Assembly (NCBI RefSeq): GCF_002338065.1
Contig: NZ_DDHJ01000003.1
Location: 1 to 64,000, forward strand
Source of the DNA: Pseudomonas sp. UBA1879
GTDB lineage: Bacteria; Pseudomonadota; Gammaproteobacteria; Pseudomonadales; Pseudomonadaceae
Direction: 5' to 3'
DNA: 64,000 nt
In this document: in pieces, positions 7,826 to 16,602 of the stretch
Numbering within the stretch: position 1 is the first letter of the stretch
Layout: every line of letters begins with the position of its first letter
The notes under the pieces: generated by a model
Told to the model about the DNA's origin: nothing
The model's input: only the letters and a program-made list of their open reading frames with translations
Databases searched by the model: none
Program-made: the position numbers and the translations under genes

Positions 7826-9445
7826 CTATCGGCGCACGACCAGATAGAGCCCTGCGACCAGCATCAGCAGCGCGGGCCAGGCGCTCAGCGCCAGCCATTC
7901 ATCGCCCGATTGGGTGTGGGCCGTCGCCAACAGCACGCCACCGCCCAGCAACGCGGCGCCGATCAGCCGCAAGGCCCAGTGATCGCCCCTGCGCGAGTAG
8001 GGTGGGGCGGGATCGGATCGGTGCGGCTGCGACAGGCGCTCCAGCAAGTCGCGGGTCATGTTGGCCAGATGGGGAATTTGCTCGACTTGGGATTGCAGGT
8101 TGCCGATCAGCGTTTTCGGGCTGACCCGTTCGCGCATCCAGCGTTCCAGATAGGGTTGGGCAGTGCTCCACAGATCCAGCTCCGGGTACAGCTGACGGCC
8201 CAGACCTTCGATGTTGAGCAAGGTTTTTTGCAGCAACACCAGCTGCGGCTGGACTTCCATGTTGAAGCGGCGCGCGGTCTGAAACAGACGCATCAGCACC
8301 TGGCCGAAGGAGATGTCTTTGAGCGGCTTCTCGAAGATCGGCTCGCACACGGTTCGAATGGCGGCTTCGAATTCGTTGAGTTTGGTTTCCGCCGGAACCC
8401 AGCCCGAATCGATGTGCAACTGGGCGACGCGGCGATAATCCCGCTTGAAGAACGCGAACAGGTTGCGCGCCAGATAATCCTGGTCTTCCGGGGTCAGGCT
8501 GCCGACGATGCCGCAGTCGATGGCGATGTACTGCGGGTCCCACGGCGCGACTGTGCTGACGAAAATGTTGCCGGGGTGCATGTCAGCGTGAAAAAAGCTG
8601 TCGCGAAACACTTGAGTGAAAAACAGCTCGACGCCGCGTTCGGCGAGTTTCTTCATGTCAGTGCGCTGATCGGCGAGGGTCGCCAGATCCGTGACCTGAA
8701 CGCCGTAGATACGCTCCATCACCAGCACTTTTGGACGGCACCAGTCCCAATAGACCTGCGGCACATACAACATGGCCGAACCTTCGAAGTTGCGGCGCAA
8801 CTGGCTCGAGTTCGCCGCTTCGCGCAACAGGTCGAGCTCGTCATAAATGGTCTTTTCGTAGTCGGCAACCACGTCGACGGGGTGCAGCAGGCGAGCGTCC
8901 GCAGACAGCCGTTCGGCGATCTTCGCGAGAATGAACAGCCACGCTAGATCCGATCCGATGACCGGTTTAAGCCCTGGCCGCACGACTTTCACGACCACTT
9001 CTTCGCCGGTCTTGAGGCGAGCGGCATGAACCTGCGCCACCGATGCAGAGGCCAGCGGCGCGACATCGAAGCGGCTGAACACGTCATTGATCTTCGCGCC
9101 CAGTTGCGACTCGATCAGCGCGATGGCCTTTTCGGAATCGAACGGTGGCACGCGGTCTTGCAACATCATCAGCTCGTCGGCGATGTCTTCGGGCAGCAAG
9201 TCGCGGCGGGTCGAAAGCAGCTGGCCGAACTTGATGAAGATCGGCCCCAGGTCTTGCAGGGCCAGTCGCAGGCGTGCGCCTCGGGTCAGCTCGTTTTTGC
9301 GCCGCGGGATCCAGCGCCACGGCAGCACAAAACGCACGGCAAGTAGCCACCATGGCAGTGGGAGGGCGAACAGCAGGTCATCGAGGCGGTAACGGATTAC
9401 GACACGCTGGATGCGAAACAGGCGGCGGACGGCAAGCAGGCTCAT
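7826..9445 (-). CDS. ubiB: Ubiquinone biosynthesis accessory ATPase UbiB
   Basis: Atypical protein-kinase-like (ADCK/UbiB) membrane-associated ATPase needed for aerobic ubiquinone synthesis. In 539 residues I see the diagnostic KxGQ motif in IFIKFGQLLSTRRDLLP, a kinase-like lobe with the HADMHPGNIFV catalytic loop and AIDCGIVG, and two closing hydrophobic helices that anchor it in the inner membrane. The start overlaps the ubiJ stop by ATGA, so ubiE-ubiJ-ubiB form one operon. Confidence 0.95.
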   Translation of the reverse strand: MSLLAVRRLFRIQRVVIRYRLDDLLFALPLPWWLLAVRFVLPWRWIPRRKNELTRGARLRLALQDLGPIFIKFGQLLSTRRDLLPEDIADELMMLQDRVPPFDSEKAIALIESQLGAKINDVFSRFDVAPLASASVAQVHAARLKTGEEVVVKVVRPGLKPVIGSDLAWLFILAKIAERLSADARLLHPVDVVADYEKTIYDELDLLREAANSSQLRRNFEGSAMLYVPQVYWDWCRPKVLVMERIYGVQVTDLATLADQRTDMKKLAERGVELFFTQVFRDSFFHADMHPGNIFVSTVAPWDPQYIAIDCGIVGSLTPEDQDYLARNLFAFFKRDYRRVAQLHIDSGWVPAETKLNEFEAAIRTVCEPIFEKPLKDISFGQVLMRLFQTARRFNMEVQPQLVLLQKTLLNIEGLGRQLYPELDLWSTAQPYLERWMRERVSPKTLIGNLQSQVEQIPHLANMTRDLLERLSQPHRSDPAPPYSRRGDHWALRLIGAALLGGGVLLATAHTQSGDEWLALSAWPALLMLVAGLYLVVRR

Positions 9446-10065
9446 GCGTTATCGCTGGATTTGAGGGATTGGGCCAGACGCTCGAAGCGGGCTTCGAGGC
9501 GTTCCAGGTCTTGTCGGGTCTGATCCAGTTCGGCGAAGCGGGCTTCAGCCTCGCGTTTGCCGACCAGAGTGCGGGATTCTTCGGCCAAGTACTCGGCCAG
9601 ATTATGGTTCAGGCTCTCGAAACTGTTGCGGCTCCAGCGGGCGCTGTTGCGCAAGTGGCTGCCGATCAAGGGCGTGACCACCGGACCGAGCCAGCGTTGC
9701 AGCTCGTATTCCCAGTCCAGATCCAGATCCTGCAGCACGCCCACCAGTTCCAGCAGCACCCCGCTTTCGCCTTCCAGATCGACTTCGGGGCTATGCAGCA
9801 CGACGTTTTTGTCTTTGCTCAGCGCCAGGCGCACGAGGCTGGCGGCGGGAGCGCGCAGGGTCACATCAGCACCGGCTTCCCAACGTGAGGCCAGCATCAG
9901 GCCTTCGTCACTGGGCAATATGTACAGGTGAAACGCAGGGCGGGTGCACTCGACCGCAATCACTTTGCCGCTCAGCCGATCAAGGCGTGGCAGGGCCGTG
10001 CTGTCCATGTGCAGCACTTGATTGATGCCGCGCTCGGCGCTGGCGAGCAAGCCGCTGATCAACAT
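9442..10065 (-). CDS. ubiJ: Ubiquinone biosynthesis accessory factor UbiJ (SCP2 domain)
   Basis: Lipid-binding scaffold of the soluble ubiquinone-synthesis complex. The 207-residue protein has an N-terminal SCP2-like sterol-carrier fold (about residues 15-115) and a C-terminal coiled coil rich in Glu/Arg/Leu (about 165-205), the layout of UbiJ. It sits between ubiE and ubiB with 1-bp and ATGA overlaps, as in Proteobacteria generally. Confidence 0.9.
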   Translation of the reverse strand: MLISGLLASAERGINQVLHMDSTALPRLDRLSGKVIAVECTRPAFHLYILPSDEGLMLASRWEAGADVTLRAPAASLVRLALSKDKNVVLHSPEVDLEGESGVLLELVGVLQDLDLDWEYELQRWLGPVVTPLIGSHLRNSARWSRNSFESLNHNLAEYLAEESRTLVGKREAEARFAELDQTRQDLERLEARFERLAQSLKSSDNA

Positions 10066-10835
10066 CAGGGTTTGATACCCCGGTGCAGGGCGACGATGCC
10101 GGAGGTCATGTTGTGGTAGGTCACGCGGTCGAAACCGGCTTCCACCATCATTGATTTCAGGGTTTCCTGATCCGGGTGCATGCGGATCGATTCGGCCAGG
10201 TAGCGATAACTTTCCGAATCATTGGTGATCAGCTTGCCCGCCAGCGGCATGAACGCGAACGAATAGGCGTCGTAGACCTTGGACATGACCTTGTTGGTCG
10301 GTTTGGAGAATTCCAGCACCAGCAGACGGCCGCCGGGTTTCAGGACGCGCAGCATGGAGCGGATGGCGTCTTCCTTGTGGGTCACGTTGCGCAGGCCGAA
10401 AGCGATGGTCACGCAGTCGAAATGGTTGTCCGGGAACGGCAGCTTCTCGGCGTCGGCTTGTACGAACTTGATATTGCCGGCCACGCCACGGTCGAGCAGG
10501 CGGTCGCGACCGACCTTGAGCATCGACGCGTTGATGTCGGCCAGCACCACTTCGCCGGTCGGGCCGACCAGGTGGGAAAACTTCTTGGCCAGATCCCCCG
10601 TGCCGCCTGCGATGTCCAGCACGCGATTGCCGGTGCGTACACCGGACAGCTCGATGGTGAAGCGCTTCCAGAGCCGGTGCATGCCGCCAGACAGCACGTC
10701 GTTCATCAGGTCGTACTTGGCCGCCACAGAGTGGAAAACCTCGGCGACCTTCTCGGCCTTCTGGCTTTCTGCGACGGTTTTGTAACCGAAGTGAGTGGTG
10801 GGTTCGGCATCGCTGCCTTTGCGCGGATCATTCAT
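10065..10835 (-). CDS. ubiE: Ubiquinone/menaquinone C-methyltransferase
   Basis: SAM-dependent C-methyltransferase of the ubiquinone ring. The 256 residues contain the SAM motif VLDIAGGTGDLAKKF and the UbiE signatures YDLMNDVLSGGMHRLWKR and RVLKPGGRLLVLEFSKP. The start at 10835 (MNDPRKGSDAEP) gives the family length; the open frame extends 57 codons further but without similarity. It is transcribed divergently from the PHA-associated gene at 10977. Confidence 0.96.
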   Translation of the reverse strand: MNDPRKGSDAEPTTHFGYKTVAESQKAEKVAEVFHSVAAKYDLMNDVLSGGMHRLWKRFTIELSGVRTGNRVLDIAGGTGDLAKKFSHLVGPTGEVVLADINASMLKVGRDRLLDRGVAGNIKFVQADAEKLPFPDNHFDCVTIAFGLRNVTHKEDAIRSMLRVLKPGGRLLVLEFSKPTNKVMSKVYDAYSFAFMPLAGKLITNDSESYRYLAESIRMHPDQETLKSMMVEAGFDRVTYHNMTSGIVALHRGIKP

Positions 10836-10868
10836 ATCGCTGTCACCGGAATAAAGTGCCGCCATTCT

Positions 10869-10953
10869 AATCGTCGGGGCTGGCTTTGTCTTGACAAGGC
10901 TCACCGCCAACAGTTTCTTCGCTGGACACCGCTGGTATAGTGCCCCGACGATT
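10869..10953. promoter_or_regulatory. 12-bp inverted repeat between divergent genes
   Basis: AATCGTCGGGGC at 10869-10880 and its exact complement GCCCCGACGATT at 10942-10953 lie 61 bp apart between ubiE (start 10835) and the gene at 10977. A TATAGT hexamer (10936-10941) abuts the right arm and could be a -10 box for the rightward gene. A role as paired operator sites is inference. Confidence 0.4.
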
Positions 10954-10976
10954 GATCCCGCTGAAGGAGCCCTCCG

Positions 10977-11255
10977 ATGGCCCGTATTACCGTGGAACGC
11001 CCGCATGCGCTGGGCAAGGACAAGGCCCGCGAAAAGGCCGAGTTACTGGCCGAGAAGCTGGGTGACAAATATGGGATCGAACACAGCTGGGACGGCGACA
11101 CCGTGTCGCTGGAAGGCAAGGGTGCCAAAGGTACCGTTCAGGTCGAAGAGGCCTTGGTGCGGGTCAGCATTGAACTGAATTTCCTCCTTTCGGCCATGAG
11201 CAGCACGATTCAGTCCGAAGTGGAGCGGCAATTGGATAAGGCGCTGGCTGCCTGA
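10977..11255 (+). CDS. Polyhydroxyalkanoate-system-associated small protein
   Basis: A 92-residue protein starting MARITVERPHALGKDKARE, which I recognise as the small PHA-system family found next to phasin and synthase genes in pseudomonads (the PA5062 position, from memory). It is helix-rich with an amphipathic C-terminus (IQSEVERQLDKALAA) and has no membrane segment. A good Shine-Dalgarno (GAAGGAG) lies 8 bp before the ATG. Its biochemical role is not established. The PHA synthase, depolymerase and phasin genes usually found beside it are absent here. Confidence 0.8.
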   Translation: MARITVERPHALGKDKAREKAELLAEKLGDKYGIEHSWDGDTVSLEGKGAKGTVQVEEALVRVSIELNFLLSAMSSTIQSEVERQLDKALAA

Positions 11256-11350
11256 CATCCCGCAGGAATCAGCGTCAGACCAAGATCCTCTTACAGCATC
11301 CCAACCTAAAGCGCTTGCCAGTCACGAAGAGCGGGCGCCGCAGCGGGCCG

Positions 11351-11728
11351 CTAGAGCATGAGTCGAACGACTTGCTCCGAAGGGTCGCGGGATTTGCCTG
11401 CGGCTTTCAATTCAGCGAGATAGTCGTCCCACAGCGACGCTTGGCGTTGCGCCAGTTGTTCCAGGTATTCCCACGTGAACAGGCCGCTGTCATGACCGTC
11501 GTCGAAGGTCAGTTTCAGTGCGTACTGACCTGCTGGTTCGACTTTAGTCAGCCCGACGCCCAACTTGCCGAACTGCAAAATCGGCTTGCCATGCCCCTGC
11601 ACCTCGGCAGACGGCGAATGCACCCGCAAAAACTCGGCGGGCAGCTGATATTCCTCACCGGGGCCGTATTTCAGCGTGAGGATTTTCGAGGCTTTGTGGA
11701 GCTGGATGGCGGAGGGCATTCGGGACAT
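11351..11728 (-). CDS. DUF971 family protein
   Basis: A protein of 125 residues matching the DUF971 fold, which is also the N-terminal domain of gamma-butyrobetaine hydroxylase-like enzymes and is linked in bacteria to iron-sulfur metabolism. Visible family features are HKASKILTLKYGPGEEYQLPAEFLRVHSPSAEV and the DDGHDSGLFTWEYL stretch. The start at 11728 follows a GAGG 8 bp upstream; the longer frame comes from the adjoining repeat. In P. aeruginosa (from memory) its neighbour is phaC1. Here it is next to the PHA-system protein, convergent across 95 bp. Confidence 0.85.
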   Translation of the reverse strand: MSRMPSAIQLHKASKILTLKYGPGEEYQLPAEFLRVHSPSAEVQGHGKPILQFGKLGVGLTKVEPAGQYALKLTFDDGHDSGLFTWEYLEQLAQRQASLWDDYLAELKAAGKSRDPSEQVVRLML

Positions 11729-11733
11729 AAAAA

Positions 11734-11860
11734 CAGCCTCAAGCTGTAAGCGATAAGCTTCAAGTAACAGCAGATTGATGCGAGCCGCAGACCCCAAGTG
11801 AAAGCAGCTTTGCGCAGCGCTGCTTTTCACTTGGGGCTTGAAGCTTACAGCTTGCGGCTG
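11734..11860. repeat. Intergenic AAGCTTCAAG-type repeat with strong hairpin
   Basis: Fills the gap between hslU and the DUF971 gene. The outer arms resemble each other (CAGCCTCAAGCTGTAAGC and CTTACAGCTTGCGGCTG). Inside, CCCCAAGTGAAAGCAGC (11792-11808) pairs with GCTGCTTTTCACTTGGGG (11819-11836) with one bulge. Related sequences occur at 37510-37618 and 39060-39232. The hairpin may also act as the 3' end of the hslVU message (inference). Confidence 0.65.
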
Positions 11861-11862
11861 CT

Positions 11863-13197
11863 TTAAAGGATGTAGCGCGACAGATCTTCGTCTTCGGCCA
11901 GCTCACCCAAGTGGCTGTTGACGTACGCTGCGTCGATCTGGATCGTACCGCCGTCTTGCGCGCCGGCCAGGTCGCCCGCGCTGAAAGACACTTCTTCCAG
12001 CAGGCGTTCCAGCAGGGTGTGCAGACGACGGGCACCGATATTTTCGGTCTTCTCGTTCACCTGCCACGCAATCTCGGCCAGGCGCTTGATGCCTTCCGGC
12101 AAGAACTCGATGTTCAGGCCTTCGGTCTTGAGCAGTTCGCGGTATTGCTCGGTGAGCGAAGCGTGGGGCTCGCTCAGAATGCGCTCGAAATCCTGCGGGC
12201 TCAGGGCTTTCAGCTCGACGCGAATCGGCAGGCGGCCTTGCAGCTCAGGCACCAGGTCGCTCGGTTTGCTCAGATGGAACGCACCGGAAGCAATGAACAG
12301 AATATGGTCGGTCTTGACCATGCCCAGTTTGGTGTTGACTGTGCAGCCTTCGATCAACGGCAGCAGGTCGCGCTGGACGCCCTCACGGGAGACGTCTGCG
12401 CCACCGACGTTGCCGCGTTTGGCGACTTTGTCGATCTCGTCGATGAACACGATGCCGTGCTGCTCGACCGCCTCCAGGGCTTTGCCTTTCAACTCCTCGT
12501 CATTGACCAGGCGGCTTGCTTCTTCGTCGCGCACCATCTTCAACGCGTCTTTGACCTTCAGCTTGCGGCTCTTCTTCTTGCCCTTGCCCATATTCGCGAA
12601 CAGGCTTTGCAGCTGGTTGGTCATCTCCTCCATGCCCGGTGGCGCGGAGATATCGACGCCGCCCATTTCGGCGACTTCGATTTCGATTTCCTTGTCATCC
12701 AGCTGACCTTCACGCAGGCGCTTGCGGAACAGCTGGCGGGTATTGGTATCGGTGCCTGAAGCGTCTTCATTGAAGCCCACACGCGCAGGGGGCAACAGGG
12801 CGTCGAGAATGCGATCTTCAGCAGCGTCTTCAGCGCGATGACGGACCTTGGTCATTTCCTGTTCGCGCAGCAGCTTCATGGCAGCGTCGGCCAGATCACG
12901 GATGATCGACTCAACGTCACGGCCTACGTAGCCGACTTCGGTGAACTTGGTGGCCTCCACCTTGATGAATGGCGCGTTGGCCAGTTTGGCCAGGCGACGA
13001 GCGATCTCGGTTTTACCGACGCCCGTTGGACCGATCATCAAAATGTTTTTCGGGGTGACTTCAACGCGCAACTCTTCCGGCAGTTGCATCCGGCGCCAGC
13101 GGTTACGCAGCGCGATGGCGACGGCGCGCTTGGCATCGTCCTGGCCGATGATATGGCGATTGAGTTCGTGGACGATTTCACGGGGAGTCATGGACAT
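11863..13197 (-). CDS. hslU: HslU, ATPase subunit of the HslVU protease
   Basis: AAA+ unfoldase that feeds substrates into the HslV peptidase. The 444 residues show Walker A GPTGVGKT, Walker B IVFIDEID, the GYVGRD pore motif, the inserted I-domain rich in charged residues (about 150-240), and the C-terminal SRYIL that docks into HslV. The start is the ATG giving MSMTPREIVHELNR at 13197. An in-frame TTG three codons earlier sits too close to the AGAGGA ribosome site. It lies 66 bp after hslV in the same operon. Confidence 0.97.
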   Translation of the reverse strand: MSMTPREIVHELNRHIIGQDDAKRAVAIALRNRWRRMQLPEELRVEVTPKNILMIGPTGVGKTEIARRLAKLANAPFIKVEATKFTEVGYVGRDVESIIRDLADAAMKLLREQEMTKVRHRAEDAAEDRILDALLPPARVGFNEDASGTDTNTRQLFRKRLREGQLDDKEIEIEVAEMGGVDISAPPGMEEMTNQLQSLFANMGKGKKKSRKLKVKDALKMVRDEEASRLVNDEELKGKALEAVEQHGIVFIDEIDKVAKRGNVGGADVSREGVQRDLLPLIEGCTVNTKLGMVKTDHILFIASGAFHLSKPSDLVPELQGRLPIRVELKALSPQDFERILSEPHASLTEQYRELLKTEGLNIEFLPEGIKRLAEIAWQVNEKTENIGARRLHTLLERLLEEVSFSAGDLAGAQDGGTIQIDAAYVNSHLGELAEDEDLSRYIL

Positions 13198-13263
13198 GGT
13201 TTTCAACGGTCCTCTTTGACGAATGAGTCCGGCCGCCGCGATGAATGGCGGCGTCTGTCGGGC

Positions 13264-13794
13264 TTATTCGGCGAGGTCCTGCTCCTCAATGGTGATGTTG
13301 TGGTTGGTGAACACGCAGATATCGCCCGCGATGTGCAGCGCGGTCTCGGCGATTTCCCGCGCCGACAATTCGGTTTTCAACAGCAGGGCGCGCGCGGCAG
13401 CTTGAGCGAAAGCGCCGCCCGAGCCCATGGCGATCAAACCATCTTCCGGCTCAACGACATCGCCATTACCGGTGATGATCAGTGATGCATCTTTGTTGGC
13501 AACAGCGAGCATGGCTTCGAGTCGGCTCAGCGAGCGGTCGGTGCGCCAGTCCTTGGCCAACTCGACGGCGGCGCGCACAAGATGCCCCTGGTGTTTTTCC
13601 AACTGCGCTTCGAAGCGCTCGAACAGGGTGAAGGCGTCGGCGGTCGCGCCTGCGAACCCGGCAATCACCTGACCGTGGTACAGGCGGCGAACCTTCTTCG
13701 CGTTACCTTTCATGACGGTATTGCCGAGGGAAACCTGGCCGTCACCGGCCATAACGACTTTGCCTTGGCGGCGCACTGAAACGATGGTGGTCAA
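13264..13794 (-). CDS. hslV: HslV, peptidase subunit of the HslVU protease
   Basis: Threonine protease forming the double hexamer degraded-protein chamber. I place the start at a TTG codon (13794): translation gives Met-Thr-Thr-Ile-Val-Ser, and removing Met exposes the catalytic Thr, as the family requires. GGAG lies 9 bp upstream. The open frame upstream adds five residues that would block the active site. The 176-residue protein has the MAGDGQVSLGNTVMKG and AFAGATADAFTLF-like (GFAGATADAFTLF) segments typical of HslV. First gene of the hslVU operon. Confidence 0.96.
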   Translation of the reverse strand: MTTIVSVRRQGKVVMAGDGQVSLGNTVMKGNAKKVRRLYHGQVIAGFAGATADAFTLFERFEAQLEKHQGHLVRAAVELAKDWRTDRSLSRLEAMLAVANKDASLIITGNGDVVEPEDGLIAMGSGGAFAQAAARALLLKTELSAREIAETALHIAGDICVFTNHNITIEEQDLAE

Positions 13795-13919
13795 GGGGAG
13801 AGTCTCCACGCTAGGGGGCGAAAATGCCCTGATGGGAACTCATATGGGGGTGGGGTCGGGTATTTCAACCGTGGGGGGTGAATGGCAGGGGTGTATGGAT
13901 CTGCTTTTGGCCGAAGGCC

Positions 13920-14008
13920 GTTGGAGCTGGCTTGCTGGCGAAGGCGGAGGGTCAGTCCGCATAAAGGGTGACTGAACCATCGTATTCGCCAGCAACCCGG
14001 CTCCCACG
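13920..14008. repeat. REP-type palindromic repeat
   Basis: GGAGCTGGCTTGCTGGCGAA on the left pairs with TTCGCCAGCAACCCGGCTCC on the right, with an inner GTCAGTC...GACTGA pairing. Same subgroup as 2554-2648. It separates hslV from the SPOR-domain gene on the same strand. Confidence 0.75.
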
Positions 14009-14025
14009 CGGGATTGGCGTTTGGC

Positions 14026-14718
14026 CTAGCGGGCCTGACGCTGTTGCAGCAACAGGTTGCTGAATCCGCCACCCGCCAGCTGCTTCTGCGCGGTGGTCAG
14101 TTGTTCGCGGTTGCTGAACGGACCGACCAGCACGCGATACCAGGTTTCATCCTTCACTGTCCCGGATTCAACCGTTGCCGCCTGACCCAGCAAGATGATT
14201 TGCGCGCGCACCTTGTCAGCGTCGGCCTGTTTGCGGAATGAACCCGCTTGCAGGAAGAACGTCGTCACCGGCGCAGGTTTCGCCACTGGCGGTGCTGGTG
14301 GCGGCGTCAGGCCGCTGAGGGCTGCCTGGGCGCGGGCGGTGTCGATCTTCGCCGCCTGCTCAGGTGTGACCGGCGTGGTCGGTGCTGCCACGGAAGGTGG
14401 CGTCTTTTCCGGCACGGCTTCGTTCGGCACGATGACTTCCGATTCCGGCAGCAACGTGTAGAAATCGTACTTTGGCTTCACCGGCGCGGTCGGGCTCGGC
14501 GGCGTCTTGTTCGCTTCAGCGATTTTCGCGGCCTTGGCCTCTGCCTTGTTGCGCTTGATGTCATCGCCGCTGCCGGGCTCCAACTTCATCAGAAAGACGA
14601 TGAACGCGCCGACGGACAGGCCGACCGCCAGCCACACCCATCCCGGAATCGGCTTCTTTGCGGGGGCCTCGTACCGGCTGGCACCGCGCTTGGGAGCAGG
14701 TTTCTTTTTGACTGCCAA
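14026..14718 (-). CDS. SPOR-domain membrane protein (FtsN-like)
   Basis: Bitopic inner-membrane protein of 230 residues: a basic cytoplasmic start (KKKPAPKRGASRY), one membrane helix (about 26-45, GWVWLAVGLSVGAFIVFL), a Pro/Ala-rich periplasmic linker, and a C-terminal SPOR domain (about 148-225, FFLQAGSFRKQADADKVRAQ). SPOR domains bind denuded septal peptidoglycan. The size and position after argS resemble FtsN-type proteins, but a role in division is inferred. It ends at the REP element, and its start lies 1 bp after the argS stop. Confidence 0.85.
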   Translation of the reverse strand: MAVKKKPAPKRGASRYEAPAKKPIPGWVWLAVGLSVGAFIVFLMKLEPGSGDDIKRNKAEAKAAKIAEANKTPPSPTAPVKPKYDFYTLLPESEVIVPNEAVPEKTPPSVAAPTTPVTPEQAAKIDTARAQAALSGLTPPPAPPVAKPAPVTTFFLQAGSFRKQADADKVRAQIILLGQAATVESGTVKDETWYRVLVGPFSNREQLTTAQKQLAGGGFSNLLLQQRQAR

Positions 14719-14719
14719 G

Positions 14720-16456
14720 TTACATACGCTCCAGAGTTTCCAGACCCAGTAGTTGCAGGCCTTGCTTGAGGGTGCGACCGGTCAGGTGCGCGAGGCGCAG
14801 ACGGCTCTGCTGTTGCTCGGGGTTTTCCGCGTTCAGGATCGGGCAGTTCTCGTAGAAGCTGGAGAACAGCCCGGCCAAGTCATACAGATAGGCGCACAGC
14901 ACGTGCGGCGTGCCTTTCTCGGCGACGTTGTTCAGGGTTTCGCCGAACTGGGCCAGACGTGCGGCCAGGTCCTGCTCTTGCGGGGCTTCAAGGGCGATCT
15001 CGCCTTTGTTTGCATCGAAAGTCTCCCCCAGTTTGCGGAACACACCGACCACGCGGGTATAGGCATACAGCAGGTAAGGCGCAGTGTTGCCTTCGAAGCT
15101 CAGCATCTGATCGAAGTTGAAGCTGTAGTCACTGGCGCGGTGCTTGGACAGGTCGGCATATTTCACTGCGCTGATGCCCACGGCCTTGGCGATGGTGCGC
15201 AGTTCGTCTTCAGCGACGTCCGGATTCTTTTCTTTCACCAGCACGTAGGCGCGCTCTTCCGCTTCGTCGAGCAGGTCGACCAGCTTCACGGTGCCGCCGT
15301 CGCGGGTCTTGAACGGGCGGCCATCGGCGCCGTTCATGGTGCCGAAACCCATGTGTTCCATCTGCATGCCGTTGGTGACGAAACCGGCACGGCGGGCGAC
15401 TTCGAACACTTGCTGGAAGTGCAGCGCTTGACGCTGGTCGACGAAATACAGCGCGCGATCGGCTTTCAACACGTTGCTGCGATAGCGCACGGCAGCCAGG
15501 TCGGTGGTCGCATAGAGATAGCCGCCGCCGGCCTTTTGCACGATGACGGGCAGTGGCGTGCCTTCGGCGGTTTTGAACTCTTCGAGGAACACGCACTGCG
15601 CGCCGTTGCTCTCGACCAGCAGACCGGCTTTTTTCAGGTCTGCGACGACGTTGGCCAAGTCATCGTTGTAGGCGCTTTCACCCATGACGTCTTTCGGCGT
15701 CAGATTCACGTTCAGGCGCTCGTAAACTTGCTGGCAGTGCGACAGAGAAATGTCCTTGAAACGCGTCCACAGCGTCAGGCATTCAGGGTCGCCCGCCTGC
15801 AACTTGACCACCAGACCACGGGCCCGCTCGGCAAATTCTTCGGACTCATCGAAGCGGCCTTTGGCCGCGCGGTAGAAATTTTCCAGGTCCGACAGCTCGT
15901 CGCTGGTCGCGGGGGTTTCCTGCAGATAGGCCAGCAACATGCCGAATTGGGTGCCCCAGTCGCCGACGTGGTTCTGGCGAATCACGGTGTCGCCGAGAAA
16001 TTCCAGAACGTTGGCCACGCCGTCGCCGATGATGGTCGAGCGCAAGTGACCCACGTGCATCTCTTTGGCCAGGTTTGGTGCGGACAGGTCGACCACGACA
16101 CGTTGAGCAGGGCCGTTCTTGCGCACCGACAACGTGGCGTCAGCCAGCGCTTCATCAAGGCGCGAGGCGAGGGCATGGGTGTTCTGGAAGAAATTGAGGA
16201 AGCCAGGACCGGCAATGTCGACCTTGGTGATCTGCTCGTCGGCCGGCAGCGCAGCGACGATTTTCTCGGCCAGATCGCGAGGCTTCAGCCCTGCAGGCTT
16301 GGCCAGCATCATCGCGATATTGCTGGCGAAATCGCCGTTTTTCTTGTCCTTGGCGTTTTCCACCTGAATCGCCGGCGTCAGCCCTTCCGGCAAGACGCCT
16401 TCGGTGACGAGTTGGCTCAGAGCTTGTTGGATCAGCTGGCGAATGGTGTCTTTCAT
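14720..16456 (-). CDS. argS: Arginyl-tRNA synthetase
   Basis: Class I aminoacyl-tRNA synthetase charging tRNA-Arg, 578 residues. It has the N-terminal Add1-type tRNA D-loop domain, the HIGH-type motif in EMHVGHLRSTIIG, and the DALR-type anticodon domain ending LLGLETLERM. The start at 16456 (MKDTIRQLIQQAL) is the family N-terminus; the frame runs 40 codons further without support. It precedes the SPOR gene in a likely operon. Confidence 0.97.
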   Translation of the reverse strand: MKDTIRQLIQQALSQLVTEGVLPEGLTPAIQVENAKDKKNGDFASNIAMMLAKPAGLKPRDLAEKIVAALPADEQITKVDIAGPGFLNFFQNTHALASRLDEALADATLSVRKNGPAQRVVVDLSAPNLAKEMHVGHLRSTIIGDGVANVLEFLGDTVIRQNHVGDWGTQFGMLLAYLQETPATSDELSDLENFYRAAKGRFDESEEFAERARGLVVKLQAGDPECLTLWTRFKDISLSHCQQVYERLNVNLTPKDVMGESAYNDDLANVVADLKKAGLLVESNGAQCVFLEEFKTAEGTPLPVIVQKAGGGYLYATTDLAAVRYRSNVLKADRALYFVDQRQALHFQQVFEVARRAGFVTNGMQMEHMGFGTMNGADGRPFKTRDGGTVKLVDLLDEAEERAYVLVKEKNPDVAEDELRTIAKAVGISAVKYADLSKHRASDYSFNFDQMLSFEGNTAPYLLYAYTRVVGVFRKLGETFDANKGEIALEAPQEQDLAARLAQFGETLNNVAEKGTPHVLCAYLYDLAGLFSSFYENCPILNAENPEQQQSRLRLAHLTGRTLKQGLQLLGLETLERM

Positions 16457-16602
16457 GAGGCTCTCTTTCGACCGCAAGCGCGGCAGCGCTTCGATGCGCG
16501 GGTGGAAAAACTGGGTATTATCCGTTGCCGAAGCCCTGTTGCCAACCGGGTTGGGTGCGTGGTTGTGAATCTTCACCGTGGCGCCTACAGGCGATCTCCA
16601 TA

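Noticed and set aside
10891..10896. Perfect TTGACA as the -35 box of the PHA-protein gene
   Set aside because: No acceptable -10 lies 16-18 bp downstream; the TATAGT candidate is 39 bp away.
10836..11006. N-terminal extension of ubiE by 57 codons
   Set aside because: It reads through the divergent promoter region, and the MNDPRKGSD start gives the normal 256-residue length.
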